From Porites lobata (Eukaryota > Cnidaria > Anthozoa > Scleractinia > Poritidae), in contig CALNXK010000016.1 of assembly GCA_942486035.1 (NCBI GenBank), positions 3,752,501-3,816,500 on the forward strand: a stretch of 64,000 nucleotides of DNA. Reading direction: 5' to 3'. The notes beneath the pieces are model-generated. The model worked only from the letters and a program-made list of their open reading frames with translations, ran no database searches and had not been told where the DNA came from. The position numbers and the translations under genes are program-made. Of this stretch, positions 14,201 to 21,191 are shown piece by piece. How positions within the stretch are numbered: position 1 is the first letter of the stretch; every line of letters starts with the position of its first letter.

Positions 14201-17200
14201 TTGGCGACTGACAAGGGATCTGCTGATTCAGGCGTTAAAAAATATTTTGTCATTATGGTATGTACAGTTGTATATTATGTCGATGTATTTGTGACTATTA
14301 TGTCTTTAACCAGTCTAAACTAGTTTTACCTCCGCCTTTTCGTCATAAACTATGATTCCTACGTGGGTTTCTTCTTTAGATACATCAAACGCTTGGGTTA
14401 TGGCTTTGACAAAGCTTAAAACCTTTTTGAAGTTTCCTTTACCAGCATTTTCTATGCTTCCAGAGCCATCAATGATAAATCCTAGGTCCACTTTTGCCTT
14501 GCATTCTACAAACAATTAAATAGCATATCGTAGTCATTATCATCTCACCATCATTTATATAACTCCCCACTGTTTGCCGGAGTGGGCAGATGATATTGCT
14601 ATATAGAGTTTAAAACTGGTGATCTGAGGGGCTATGTATATCTTTTTTTAGTAAAATCCAACCTAGTGGTCTATTATCGATGCTGCGTTCTGATTGGTTG
14701 AGCTACTACTAGGCTATATGTTATAGCCCACTAGTAGCGAAAAACCCCAGCAAAACAATGGCTTTTGCGTCGCGTTTTGCTAGCTAAAGTTGTTTTGTCT
14801 CGATATTTTTGACCAACTAGTTGGATTTTACTAAAACAATTCTTTCTCTCGCCCTCATGGCCTCTGAGTCAAGATATTGACTCAGAGCCCATTCGCGCTC
14901 CAGGAATAATTGTTAAGTGACCACTTCAGATATAGTTATAATTAATGGAATGGTCAGTGGAGTCCTACATATTCAGTCCGTCCGCAAATCGCCTTCTACA
15001 GTGGAATCTCGATTCAACGAACCTCGATATAAAGAACGATTTTCTTTACCCCAATAATAGTTAAATTTATAAAAAAGAACCTCGATATAACGAAGTCCTC
15101 GATACAACGAACGATTTTCTTTACCCCAATAATAGCAAAATATATTAAAAAGAACCTCGATGTAACGAAATCTCGTTAAAGCGAACAAATTTTGTCAGTC
15201 CTTTGGTTCTTTGTTAGAGCAAGTGGAGGGTTATTAAATGATGATGAAAGATCTTTGAACTAGCTCCTTAGCTTTTACTCTTACATTATCAAGACTGAAC
15301 CCAAAGTCATTCTGAAGCGTTTCATTCAACTGATGAGACCGTAAAGCCAAACGCACTTTCGACAGACATTTGCTGCATGTTTCCTAGGGTGATTACAAAT
15401 CATTGCATTTTTAATACATATAGCCTTATTTCAAATAATCAATGATGCTGCAAGTAAATTAAGCAAGTTAAAAATTCTAAGGTTAAAGCAATTGTATTAA
15501 TAATGTCTCACTTGAAGTAGGTTTAGGCTTTGGACCAGGTTTCTTTCTACCGGGCTTAGGGGTAGGGCCAGGGGTAGTTGTGCCAGGCTTAGGCTTTGGG
15601 CCAGGAGTGATTCCAGTCGTACCAGGTTTAGGACTGGGACCAGAAGTCGTACCAGTGACACCGGATGGTGGACAGACGCCGCCACCAGTGGTTACATTAG
15701 GGCATCCCTCAACAACCTTGCCCTGGATCACACAAGTCGTTCCCGGCATCGGCATTATCTCAGTTCCCATCCCAGGACAGCCAACTGTCATCCCCTGGTT
15801 TAAAGGAGGACACTGTTCTCCTCCCATAGACTGCGAGCTAATTTGAACACAACCGGAGTCGACCGTTATACATGAGGTCCCTCCTCCAGTTGATGCTCCG
15901 CCGCAATCAGGGATCCCAGCAGGCATTTCTTGGGGCAAACAAGTTAAACCCCCTGCTGTCGCCCCTGCTCCTGGGGAGGCACATCCCCCAGAGATATCTG
16001 TTGGAGATGGACAGGGAGTCATTACTTCCATAGCTCCACATCCCCCGGACTGTGCCCCCTGGGGCATACATGGGCTTCCTTCCATCACACTCGGTGTGCA
16101 TCCGCCGGGTGATTTGGTGTTGTTACCTTTAGGTGATTGCCCTGTTGAGAGAGAAGGAAAATTTCATTCGACCATCATAGGTATGACGGCCTGATCAACA
16201 AAACCAAAAAAAAGGTATTAGCAGGAGCCCATCAAATGGAGCCTCCATCTCCCATACAAGCCCTTGGAGTCAACCCTTTCCCGAGTAGATCTATAATTAG
16301 AACGGTTCTCAGGGGAGACTTCGCGCGCCGACGGTAGGAAGAGCCAATCACAACGACAAAATGACACTGCTATTGTACTTCATCAAACAGCAGGAACTTC
16401 TGTGTTGACAGGCCAAACGCAATCATAAGCTAGTGAAACGTGACTTTAGCGTTTTCAACCCTCAGAGATTTTCTTCTTTTTCTTTCTAGCGGGTAGATTA
16501 TACTGTGGAGAGTTTTAAACTCTGACTATGTAAACTTAATTTTGGTTGCTTGTCTCACATTAAGAGGCCATGAAGCTGCTCTGTTACATGCATAATGATT
16601 AACTACTACCTGCAGTCTGTAGTTCTGACAGGATTCGTTTTCTTTAGCCAATTTTTTTGAGCGTTAAGGTTCTTATTTCGGCTAAATGACTCAATATTAA
16701 TCAAATTTCTAGTTTTTCAAGGTTTTTTTCCGAAATGCGTTTATCTGAATAAATACTTGTAGTCCTTGTGGTTGTTTTGTCCGTCAGCTAGTGTGATGAT
16801 TCCCTGCTATGTTTTGTAACACCGCGCCCAGCCATTGTTTTCTCGCAAAAAAAGTGATCTACAGATGCGAATTCGAAGGAAGGAATTGAGCCTAAACTTC
16901 TACATTAACTGCTGAGAATTTTCCTGTTAGTCAGTCATCATTCTTTGGGCGCAGATACAATCCATTTTGTTTTTCTTGAGATAAGTGGGTCTTTGGACTG
17001 GAGCGCGATGTCACAAATTCCTCCGTTAGCAAATATATTACTTTTGAGTTAGCTTCACGGACGAGCAACTGTTGTCTTCTGTTCAACTTTTCAAGTGCCA
17101 GTTTTATCAGGCAACTCTCATGGTGATACAAGTCAGTTGTAAAGGAAGACTGCAATTTCTCAAATTTCGGAACTGAAGCATTCCTCGTTTGTTGCTACTT

Positions 17201-20200
17201 AGGTCATCGCTTTTGCACGCGGCGCTTAACTGGCGAAATCCACTCCACGGTGATGGCAAAAATCAAATGATCCTGGCACTTTTACGGCGCTGATCATCGA
17301 GAAGTTCCCAATCGTCCACAGAACGCTTAATCGTCGACTCTTTTCTAGGCGCATGCTTAAATGTGGGATATATGGCGGCAAAAAAAAAAAAGAAACGCAA
17401 AGATAACCTTTCAGTGAACCTCAGTTCGCTGCCTTTGTCCCATCGCTTCATGCTCAGTCTCAGTCGGGTAATTCATTAACTTTTATTTCATGATACCCAG
17501 AGCCCAGCGGCCGTAAAATTGTAAAACTGGACGTAAAGTAAAAAAGGAAAACGGTCGAATGACGGGCTTCTGAGTTCGACTTTATCCAATTTTATTTTTT
17601 CACCGAGACATACGAGACTTACAAAAATATGACACTTTTCGCGGGAAACAAGTCGTTCTATTTATAAATCTACTCGGGAAAGGGTTGACTCAAGAAATTA
17701 ATGGAGATGGAGGCTCCATTTGATGGGCTCCTGGTATTAGTTATAGTACTCGCAGATTCGCACACACACGCAATAGTTATAAAGCCCGAATTCTTGTTAC
17801 CTTGTTTTAGAGCAAAGCATATTAAGAAGTCTACTATTTTTTTACTTACCTTTAGCTGTTCCATTAACTTTGTTATTAGTGCCTGTAAATAGAACAATAA
17901 TGCCAAAGAGTAGTGATCATTATCAATGCATTGAGCATTGGCACGCTGGTATGTCTTGGACTCTAAATCGCCGGACCTGCATGTCAGTGGCATTAGGTTT
18001 AGAGACTTCGACCTAACAGACAGTTTGTCGTTTCTTCTTAATGTGTTAATCTAAAAAGTGGAACAATGCTGAGAGGACCTTACTGTGAGCTGCTAGTATT
18101 CGACAGGCGGTTGGTATTATGATGAAGACGCATTTTCGAGGGCACTTGAACATTTGAATAAGTTACATTATTGTACCAGCAGTAAAGGAAAAAATGAATT
18201 GTTAGATTATCTTGAAGAGAGAGGAATGGTCTGTTGAAAATCGGATTCAAAATTTAAAAGAGAAGACTTACTAATGCAACCGGAAGTTGGCATCGGACAT
18301 CCTCCACCACAACTTTGTTGAGGACTGCTACACGAATTATTCCCAGAAGCTGTTGAGGATTGATTGTGATCACATGGATTTGGACATAATGGGGGCGATA
18401 CTTGCTGAGGGGGATTATTTGGGCAGGGATTTGGACACGAATTATTCCCAGAGGCTGGTGAGGACTGATTTTTACCACATGGATTTGGGCATACTGGGGG
18501 CGATACTTGCTGAGGGGGATTATTTGAGCAGGGATTTGGACACGAATTATTCCCAGAGGCTGGTGATGACTGATTATTACCACATGGATTTGAGCATACT
18601 GGGGGCGATAGTTGCTGAGGGGGATTATTTGTGCAGGAGCTCGGACACATCGGAGGTGAGACTTGCTGGGGAGTGCTACTACTTGCGCACGGAGTCGGAC
18701 ATCCTGCAGACTTTGAACTATTGCTTGATTTATTGTTGCTGTCCATTGCAGTTTCTTTTGGTGGTTCTACAAGTAGTTGGCCATCCTCATCTAGAAAACT
18801 ATTACAGATCACATACAATTTGTTCAAAATAAGCGTCAAAACAGGATCTGAATAACTAATTGTCTGCCCCATCAGGGTAACGAGGAAACAGAAGAATATG
18901 TGTGAGTGTGTGCTGTAAATTGATTTCGATTAGGCAGACATTAATGTAAAATGTTGTAAATGACTTTGTTAGGGGAGGTGGGGGGAGGGGGGGAGATAAA
19001 TTTTATGTAATTTTTCTAATTTATTCCAGTTTAGTCCCTCACCTATACACCTCGTTACTCCAAGGCCCTCCTTCGCCATCACCTGAAAACAAAATGGTAA
19101 TATAACTAAATAACAATACTAATAATAATAATATGATGATAATGATGATGATGATTAATGATAAAACCAACATCACACTTCAATTGTAAAATTAAGTGAT
19201 GATAATTGTAAGGGTTTTACCTGTCCAATTTAAGTATAACAGTTCGCCGTCTGGTCATGGAACTCAACTAAATTTAAGACAAGTTGCGGATAAACTTTAA
19301 TGGATGTAGCAAGTTCTGAGGTAGCTCTAGCTTCAATAAAGTGGTACATTTAGCACTGAACTGAATTCTCGAAATACAGAATATATTTGTCTTTTTCTTT
19401 AGAGTTTTTAAGAGATGTCACGTTTTAACTGTTTCTTGTTAAGTATCGTCAAATAGAGGATAGAGAAAGATTTTCAGTGAATAATTATCATCACCTCCAC
19501 AATCTGAACTAGGCCCATGTTTGCGATATGTGTTCTTGTCGTTTCTCCCGCCAAAACACTGACCACCGTTCTGTATAGCAAACAGCTCGAGGTCGTTTTC
19601 ATCTGCTGCTTCGGCGCATTTCATCAGGGCATTTACTCTGGTCTTGTAATCATGTTGTTTAAGCTTTGAGAACTTTCCTTCTAGACTTTCCATGGCACGG
19701 TCTTGCTGAGAGTCTGCCCAGCAACCGATGCTTTTGAAGACTGAAATGCAAAGTGCAGCACACTTAAAGATTGTATTGGAAGTGAAATAAATACCGTGCA
19801 TTTCAAGTTCTGCGATCTGAATCCGGAATCCAAGTTCCACCGACCAGGATCCCGGAATCTAGTACCTGTGGCAAGTTTAAAAGAGTTTGGAAAGTGTTTA
19901 GGGCCACCTTAATTGAAAGGTGCATTAGACATGATTACAATGACGTAAAAGTTGCTAACGAACAAGGTTATTCACTTGCTTACATCTTCCTCTGATCTCA
20001 AACGTCTCTGCTCTATCTGGAGGTGTCGGTTTAGGCTTGGGTTTCTTACCAGCGTCACTGATCGTTTGAGAAGGTTTTGCGGGGATTAAATAGGCGGCAG
20101 AGTTACTAATGGATGAAACTTCAGCGGATGAGGTGAGAGGAGTAGTATACGACGTCTGCTGACTCTGATCGTAAGTGTAAGGGCTTGATGACGATGAGTA

Positions 20201-21185
20201 AGACAGTTGCTGGGATTGAGATGAGAAGGGAGTGGTTGACGTTGACGGGGCATATGGTTGGGAAGGGTATGATGAAATTGGAGAGTAGTATGATGAAGGA
20301 AAGGAAGCTGGATAGGGGTAGTGGGATGGGGCAGGGTAGGCATAAGTCGAGGGGTAAGGGGACTGTGATGGATATGATGAAACAGATGCGTCTGAATACT
20401 GTGTGGGACTCAGTGGCAGCGATGGATACGACGGTTTGTAGAATGATGATGGTGCAGGAGCCGGAAGAGATGGGGCGTAGGCTGCATACCGGCTGGTATA
20501 CGGGTCTACTGGAGAGCGAGGTGATAGGTAATAAGGGGCTGGGTTCCGGTTGAATAGTGCCTTTCGAAGCCCAGAGATGCGGTGTCTGGTTCCTCTTGAA
20601 AGCCCTGAAATTATATCAAAATAAGTGGGTTTAATACAGTCTATAAGATACTCTGACCAGGTGGGTATATCCGAGGAGGCTTACTACTGAAAAAGTTCTT
20701 CGAAACAAGTAGATAAAAAAAACCGTTTTGCATTCAGTGGCTTCCAATTGAACTTCAGATCGTCATAATAAGTCAAATTCAAGAAGGGAAATGTTAGAAG
20801 CGACAGTTTACGGCCTAAGATTAGAACACGACATTCCAAAAAGGTAATTATTCAGTCGGTTAGATTTTTAAGTAAGTGAGTAAATATAGGTCTATATAAC
20901 GTAAGTCTGGTATTTGGCTAATTCTCAGTTATAGTTCTGCTAAATTTAGGCTCAGTTTGCGTTAATTAGCTTTGCTTAACTACATTTATTTCATGCCTAC
21001 TGATATCTCGGCAAATAACTAGCCAAAAGAGTAACAGGAGGTAACTTACCTAAATTTTTGTCTTTAAACAATTTCTTCAAGATAATGTGATGGCGATTTG
21101 TCTTTGTTCCTTCAGCAACCACAAGGACCGTCATGCCGACAATCAGTATGGTCCAAAGAAATAACGGTTTCAAACGCATCCTCAT
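1949..21185 (-). CDS. Secreted mosaic protein with four vWA domains and a C-terminal laminin-G domain (19 coding exons)
   Basis: Exons in transcript order: 21185-21050, 20604-19984, 19740-19495, 19082-19043, 18798-18272, 17882-17850, 16141-15512, 14505-14330, 13607-13226, 12648-12622, 9611-9247, 8572-8380, 7861-7826, 7327-7152, 6208-5827, 5416-5390, 4558-4205, 3570-3004, 2595-1949. All borders are GT-AG, and the exons sum to 5,565 nt (1,854 aa plus TGA) with no internal stop. Order: signal peptide; Tyr/Pro/Ser-rich 46-252; Cys module about 253-348; Cys/Pro repeats about 350-520; Cys-rich then Pro-Lys repeats 535-744; vWA1 745-930; vWA2 940-1125; vWA3 1138-1323; Ser/Gly linker 1333-1450; vWA4 1451-1639; LamG 1640-1854. 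vWA proteins of this layout act in extracellular matrix and adhesion; a mesogleal or skeletal-matrix role is inference. An in-frame upstream ATG exists (start MYFLAIQ), but it lies before a good acceptor (AG at 21192-21193), so the start at 21185 was preferred. Confidence 0.92.
3004..3570 (-). CDS. vWA gene exon 18: vWA domain 4 in one exon, degraded MIDAS
   Basis: Residues 1451-1639. It begins GSGVCREKVDLAFLIDASGN and ends KVCQG. The MIDAS is DASGN (last Ser replaced by Asn), the Thr region is GVTDIG, and the later Asp is Ser (VVTSGKSS), so cation-dependent binding is doubtful. Unlike the other three vWA domains there is no internal intron (567 nt). Confidence 0.92.
3728..3945. repeat. Trinucleotide-like microsatellite (CAT/TTA mixture)
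   Basis: Degenerate runs of catcat, attatt and catcac units in the intron between vWA exons 17 and 18. Confidence 0.7.
4205..4558 (-). CDS. vWA gene exon 17: Ser/Gly-rich linker
   Basis: Residues 1333-1450. Runs of SGGSS and SSS alternate with short hydrophobic-basic motifs (SKYISIK, SKLISIN, SGIITMK, KKLITIG) spaced about 25 residues apart, suggesting an internal repeat. It ends in a more ordinary stretch (DQDTDKLAQENLW). Many Ser-Gly dipeptides could carry glycans, which is inference. Phase 1 at both ends. Confidence 0.85.
5227..5370. mobile_element. 144-bp palindromic non-autonomous element
   Basis: Arms of about 45 bases: atcaaacattcgacacag on the left, matched by ctcatgtttgat on the right, with gtttcatcacc / ggtgatgaaac inside. 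It sits just beyond the acceptor of vWA exon 16. Confidence 0.65.
5390..5416 (-). CDS. vWA gene exon 16: 27-nt linker microexon
   Basis: Encodes DIGGKIQQL after vWA3. Acceptor cacag, donor G|gtaagt, phase 1 on both sides. Its length equals exon 10. Confidence 0.76.
5827..7327 (-). CDS. vWA gene exons 14-15: vWA domain 3 with intact MIDAS
   Basis: Exons 7327-7152 (176 nt) and 6208-5827 (382 nt), residues 1138-1323, the same exon lengths and phases as vWA1. The protein is a close paralogue of vWA1 (CKAKVDLGFIIDGSGSIE shared; CTVFSVGIG shared). MIDAS residues are present: DGSGS 1150-1154, Thr in GGNTKIG, Asp at about 1255 in ITDG. Confidence 0.93.
6573..6653. repeat. AAT/GAT trinucleotide microsatellite
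   Basis: aataat, gatgat and aagaag runs in the intron of vWA domain 3. Confidence 0.8.
6733..6823. repeat. Fragment of a TIR element with ataactcgaact motifs
   Basis: Repeated gataactcgaa motifs flanking a reversed gttcgagtta. Related to the larger element at 10297-10736. Confidence 0.55.
6907..7070. repeat. Dispersed repeat, copy 1 (cggacacctctgta family)
   Basis: Contains tctaacctctccttac, then tataacggacag, tttggtcccagaaat, acggacacctctgtaaag and cttggttctgtcc, ending in gaggtttgactgta. A close, same-orientation copy is at 27812-27991. No coding capacity. Confidence 0.75.
7408..7578. repeat. (AAGT)n microsatellite with interruptions
   Basis: gtaagtaagtaagt runs separated by degenerate copies, in the intron between exons 13 and 14. 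Confidence 0.75.
7826..7861 (-). CDS. vWA gene exon 13: 36-nt linker microexon
   Basis: Encodes AAGGTLTKIASK between vWA2 and vWA3. Acceptor ttacag, donor G|gtattt, phase 1 on both sides. It resembles the exon 10 linker (GGT shared), as expected for a duplicated vWA-linker unit. Confidence 0.72.
8380..9611 (-). CDS. vWA gene exons 11-12: vWA domain 2 with degraded MIDAS
   Basis: Exons 9611-9247 (365 nt) and 8572-8380 (193 nt), residues 940-1125. It begins CKGKVDIAVLLD. The MIDAS motif is DGSQR instead of DxSxS, and the later Asp is replaced by Gly (ITGG, about 1057), so metal binding is unlikely. The fold is otherwise complete, through FCLGLGKEYQ and MATDPDSKF. The internal phase-0 intron sits 63 codons later than in vWA1 and vWA3. 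Confidence 0.92.
8640..8885. repeat. GAT-rich microsatellite region
   Basis: gatgatg runs at about 8669-8720 and 8820-8885 around a unique patch. It lies in the intron that splits vWA domain 2. Confidence 0.65.
10297..10736. mobile_element. About 440-bp TIR element (aactcgaac family)
   Basis: The left end is tacagtatagaacc followed by aaactcgaac. The right end carries cgataactcgaac and gttgtactgta in reverse. No ORF. Intron between vWA exons 10 and 11. Confidence 0.6.
11003..11269. mobile_element. Non-autonomous element, copy A (agtaaaatcc TIR)
   Basis: Starts tttagtaaaatcc; carries gttctgattggttgagctac, ctaggctatatgttatagcc and, inverted, ggattttactaaaacaa. It ends in an aacaattattcc / ggaataattgtt hairpin. 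Same-orientation copy at 14647-14915. Confidence 0.75.
11345..11823. mobile_element. TIR element with internal GGATTCC-type tandem repeats
   Basis: Ends aggccaaacgtc and gacgtttggcct are inverted, with cttttcatgag / ctcatgaa inside. The core (about 11485-11750) is a degenerate array of gattccggattcc and gattctggattcc units. A similar array without clear ends lies in SLC22 intron 2 (38190-38360). Confidence 0.7.
11890..12168. mobile_element. 279-bp long-arm palindromic element
   Basis: Arms of about 65 bases: gatatacagctatttcgaga on the left, matched by tcttgaaatagctgtatatc on the right, with gcacgcgacaatcccgaaag mirrored. Spacer of about 150 bases, no ORF. Confidence 0.75.
12622..12648 (-). 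CDS. vWA gene exon 10: 27-nt linker microexon
   Basis: Encodes the GAGGTIEQP linker between vWA1 and vWA2. Bounded by tacag and gtaag, phase 1 on both sides. It has the same length and position in the module as exon 16 after vWA3, which supports its reality despite its size. Confidence 0.78.
12735..12830. repeat. Fragment of the gatagcgctatcc palindromic family
   Basis: Contains atggcgctatccaccgaata and caaacgttag. A more complete relative is at 42064-42202. Confidence 0.45.
13226..14505 (-). CDS. vWA gene exons 8-9: vWA domain 1 with intact MIDAS
   Basis: Exons 14505-14330 (176 nt) and 13607-13226 (382 nt), residues 745-930. The domain starts at CKAKVDLGFIID. The metal-ion-dependent adhesion site (MIDAS) is complete: DGSGS at 757-761, Thr at about 831 in GGGTKTG, and Asp at about 862 in ITDGK. 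The domain closes at VGNACKG. The internal intron is phase 0 and the outer introns are phase 1. Intact MIDAS vWA domains bind ligands such as collagens through a divalent cation. Confidence 0.93.
14647..14915. mobile_element. Non-autonomous element, copy B (agtaaaatcc TIR)
   Basis: Same layout as copy A at 11003-11269, same orientation, only moderately diverged (shared gttctgattggttgagctac and ttgttttgtctcgatat). Located between vWA exons 7 and 8. Confidence 0.75.
15020..15175. repeat. Two tandem copies of a roughly 75-bp unit
   Basis: cgattttctttaccccaata followed by atag occurs twice, each copy preceded by a cctcgat.taacga motif. Probably the inner part of a decayed transposon end. Confidence 0.65.
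15512..16141 (-). CDS. vWA gene exon 7: Cys-rich Gly region plus Pro-Lys-Pro-Gly repeats
   Basis: Residues 535-744. The first two thirds carry about 16 cysteines in irregular repeats (SGGC, TPCPS, GGCAS, DCGG, SGCV, VGCPG, EGCPN), mixed with Gly, Met and Pro. The last third is a run of SPKPG, PKPKPG and PTPKPG units ending in PKPKPTS. This is likely a disulphide-bonded segment followed by an extended stalk before the first vWA domain. Phase 1 at both ends. Confidence 0.85.
16222..17733. mobile_element. 1.5-kb TIR element inserted in the vWA-gene intron, hAT-like
   Basis: The TIRs start CAGGAGCCC and run for about 90 bases (shared gcccatcaaatggagcctcc and gtcaaccctttcccgagtag). Flanking GTATTAG on both sides is a probable 7-8-bp target duplication. 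CAG ends with such a duplication suggest hAT, but no transposase ORF is present, so it is non-autonomous. Confidence 0.75.
17850..18798 (-). CDS. vWA gene exons 5-6: 35-residue Cys/Pro tandem repeats
   Basis: Exons 18798-18272 and 17882-17850, residues about 348-534. After an acidic start (SFLDEDGQLLVEPP) the exon holds two close copies and partial copies of a 35-aa unit. The unit is built from GNNSCPNPC, NNPPQQVSPP, CPNPC and NQSS(P/T)AS, with regular CxxxC pairs and several possible N-glycosylation sites. Exon 6 is a 33-nt microexon encoding TNNKVNGTAK. The repeat makes long open frames on the opposite strand (18287-18832), which are shadows. Confidence 0.85.
19043..19740 (-). CDS. vWA gene exons 3-4: Cys module of the GCWxD type
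   Basis: Exons 19740-19495 and 19082-19043, residues 253-348. The motif order is IGCWADS, RAMESLEG, ALMKC, FAIQNGGQCFGG, GPSSDC and, across the splice, GGDGEGGPWSNEVYR. The conserved Cys/Trp pattern and the final GPW.N.VY resemble a Cys-rich extracellular module that I associate with cnidarian and lancelet proteins and that looks WSC-like, but I cannot name a Pfam family with certainty. The second exon is only 40 nt. Its codon split GG|GT across the intron fixes the reading frame. Confidence 0.8.
19117..19160. repeat. AAT/GAT microsatellite
   Basis: aataataataat followed by gatgatgatga, in the intron between vWA exons 3 and 4. Confidence 0.75.
19984..20604 (-). CDS. vWA gene exon 2: Tyr/Pro/Ser-rich low-complexity region
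   Basis: Residues 46-252. It opens with basic residues (SRGTRHR, GLRK) and then becomes a long region of SSYPSQ, YPYPAS and SSYYSP type motifs with almost no charged residues or cysteines. It ends with a basic KKPKPKP stretch. Tyr/Pro/Ser-rich segments occur in structural and cross-linked matrix proteins; tyrosine cross-linking here is only inference. Entered and left in phase 1 (acceptor ttcag, donor T|gtaagc). Confidence 0.85.
21050..21185 (-). CDS. vWA gene exon 1: start codon and signal peptide
   Basis: Residues 1-45. The N terminus reads MRMRLKPLFLWTILIVGMTV and continues hydrophobic to about residue 24, followed by AEG, a plausible signal-peptidase site. The rest is basic (KTNRHH, KKLFKDKN). 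The donor is G|gtaagt, phase 1. A CAG acceptor seven bases before the ATG suggests an upstream non-coding exon, which I did not locate. Confidence 0.85.
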
Positions 21186-21191
21186 TTTGCA

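Noticed and set aside
15580..15846. Pro/Val/Gly-rich open frame on the plus strand
   Set aside because: Antisense of exon 7 Pro-Lys repeats.
18287..18832. 181-codon open frame on the plus strand
   Set aside because: It is antisense to vWA exon 5 and open only because of the 35-residue repeat; the sense strand joins in frame with its neighbours.
20185..20553. Met-rich open frame on the plus strand
   Set aside because: Antisense of the Tyr/Pro/Ser-rich exon 2; composition mirrors the repeats.
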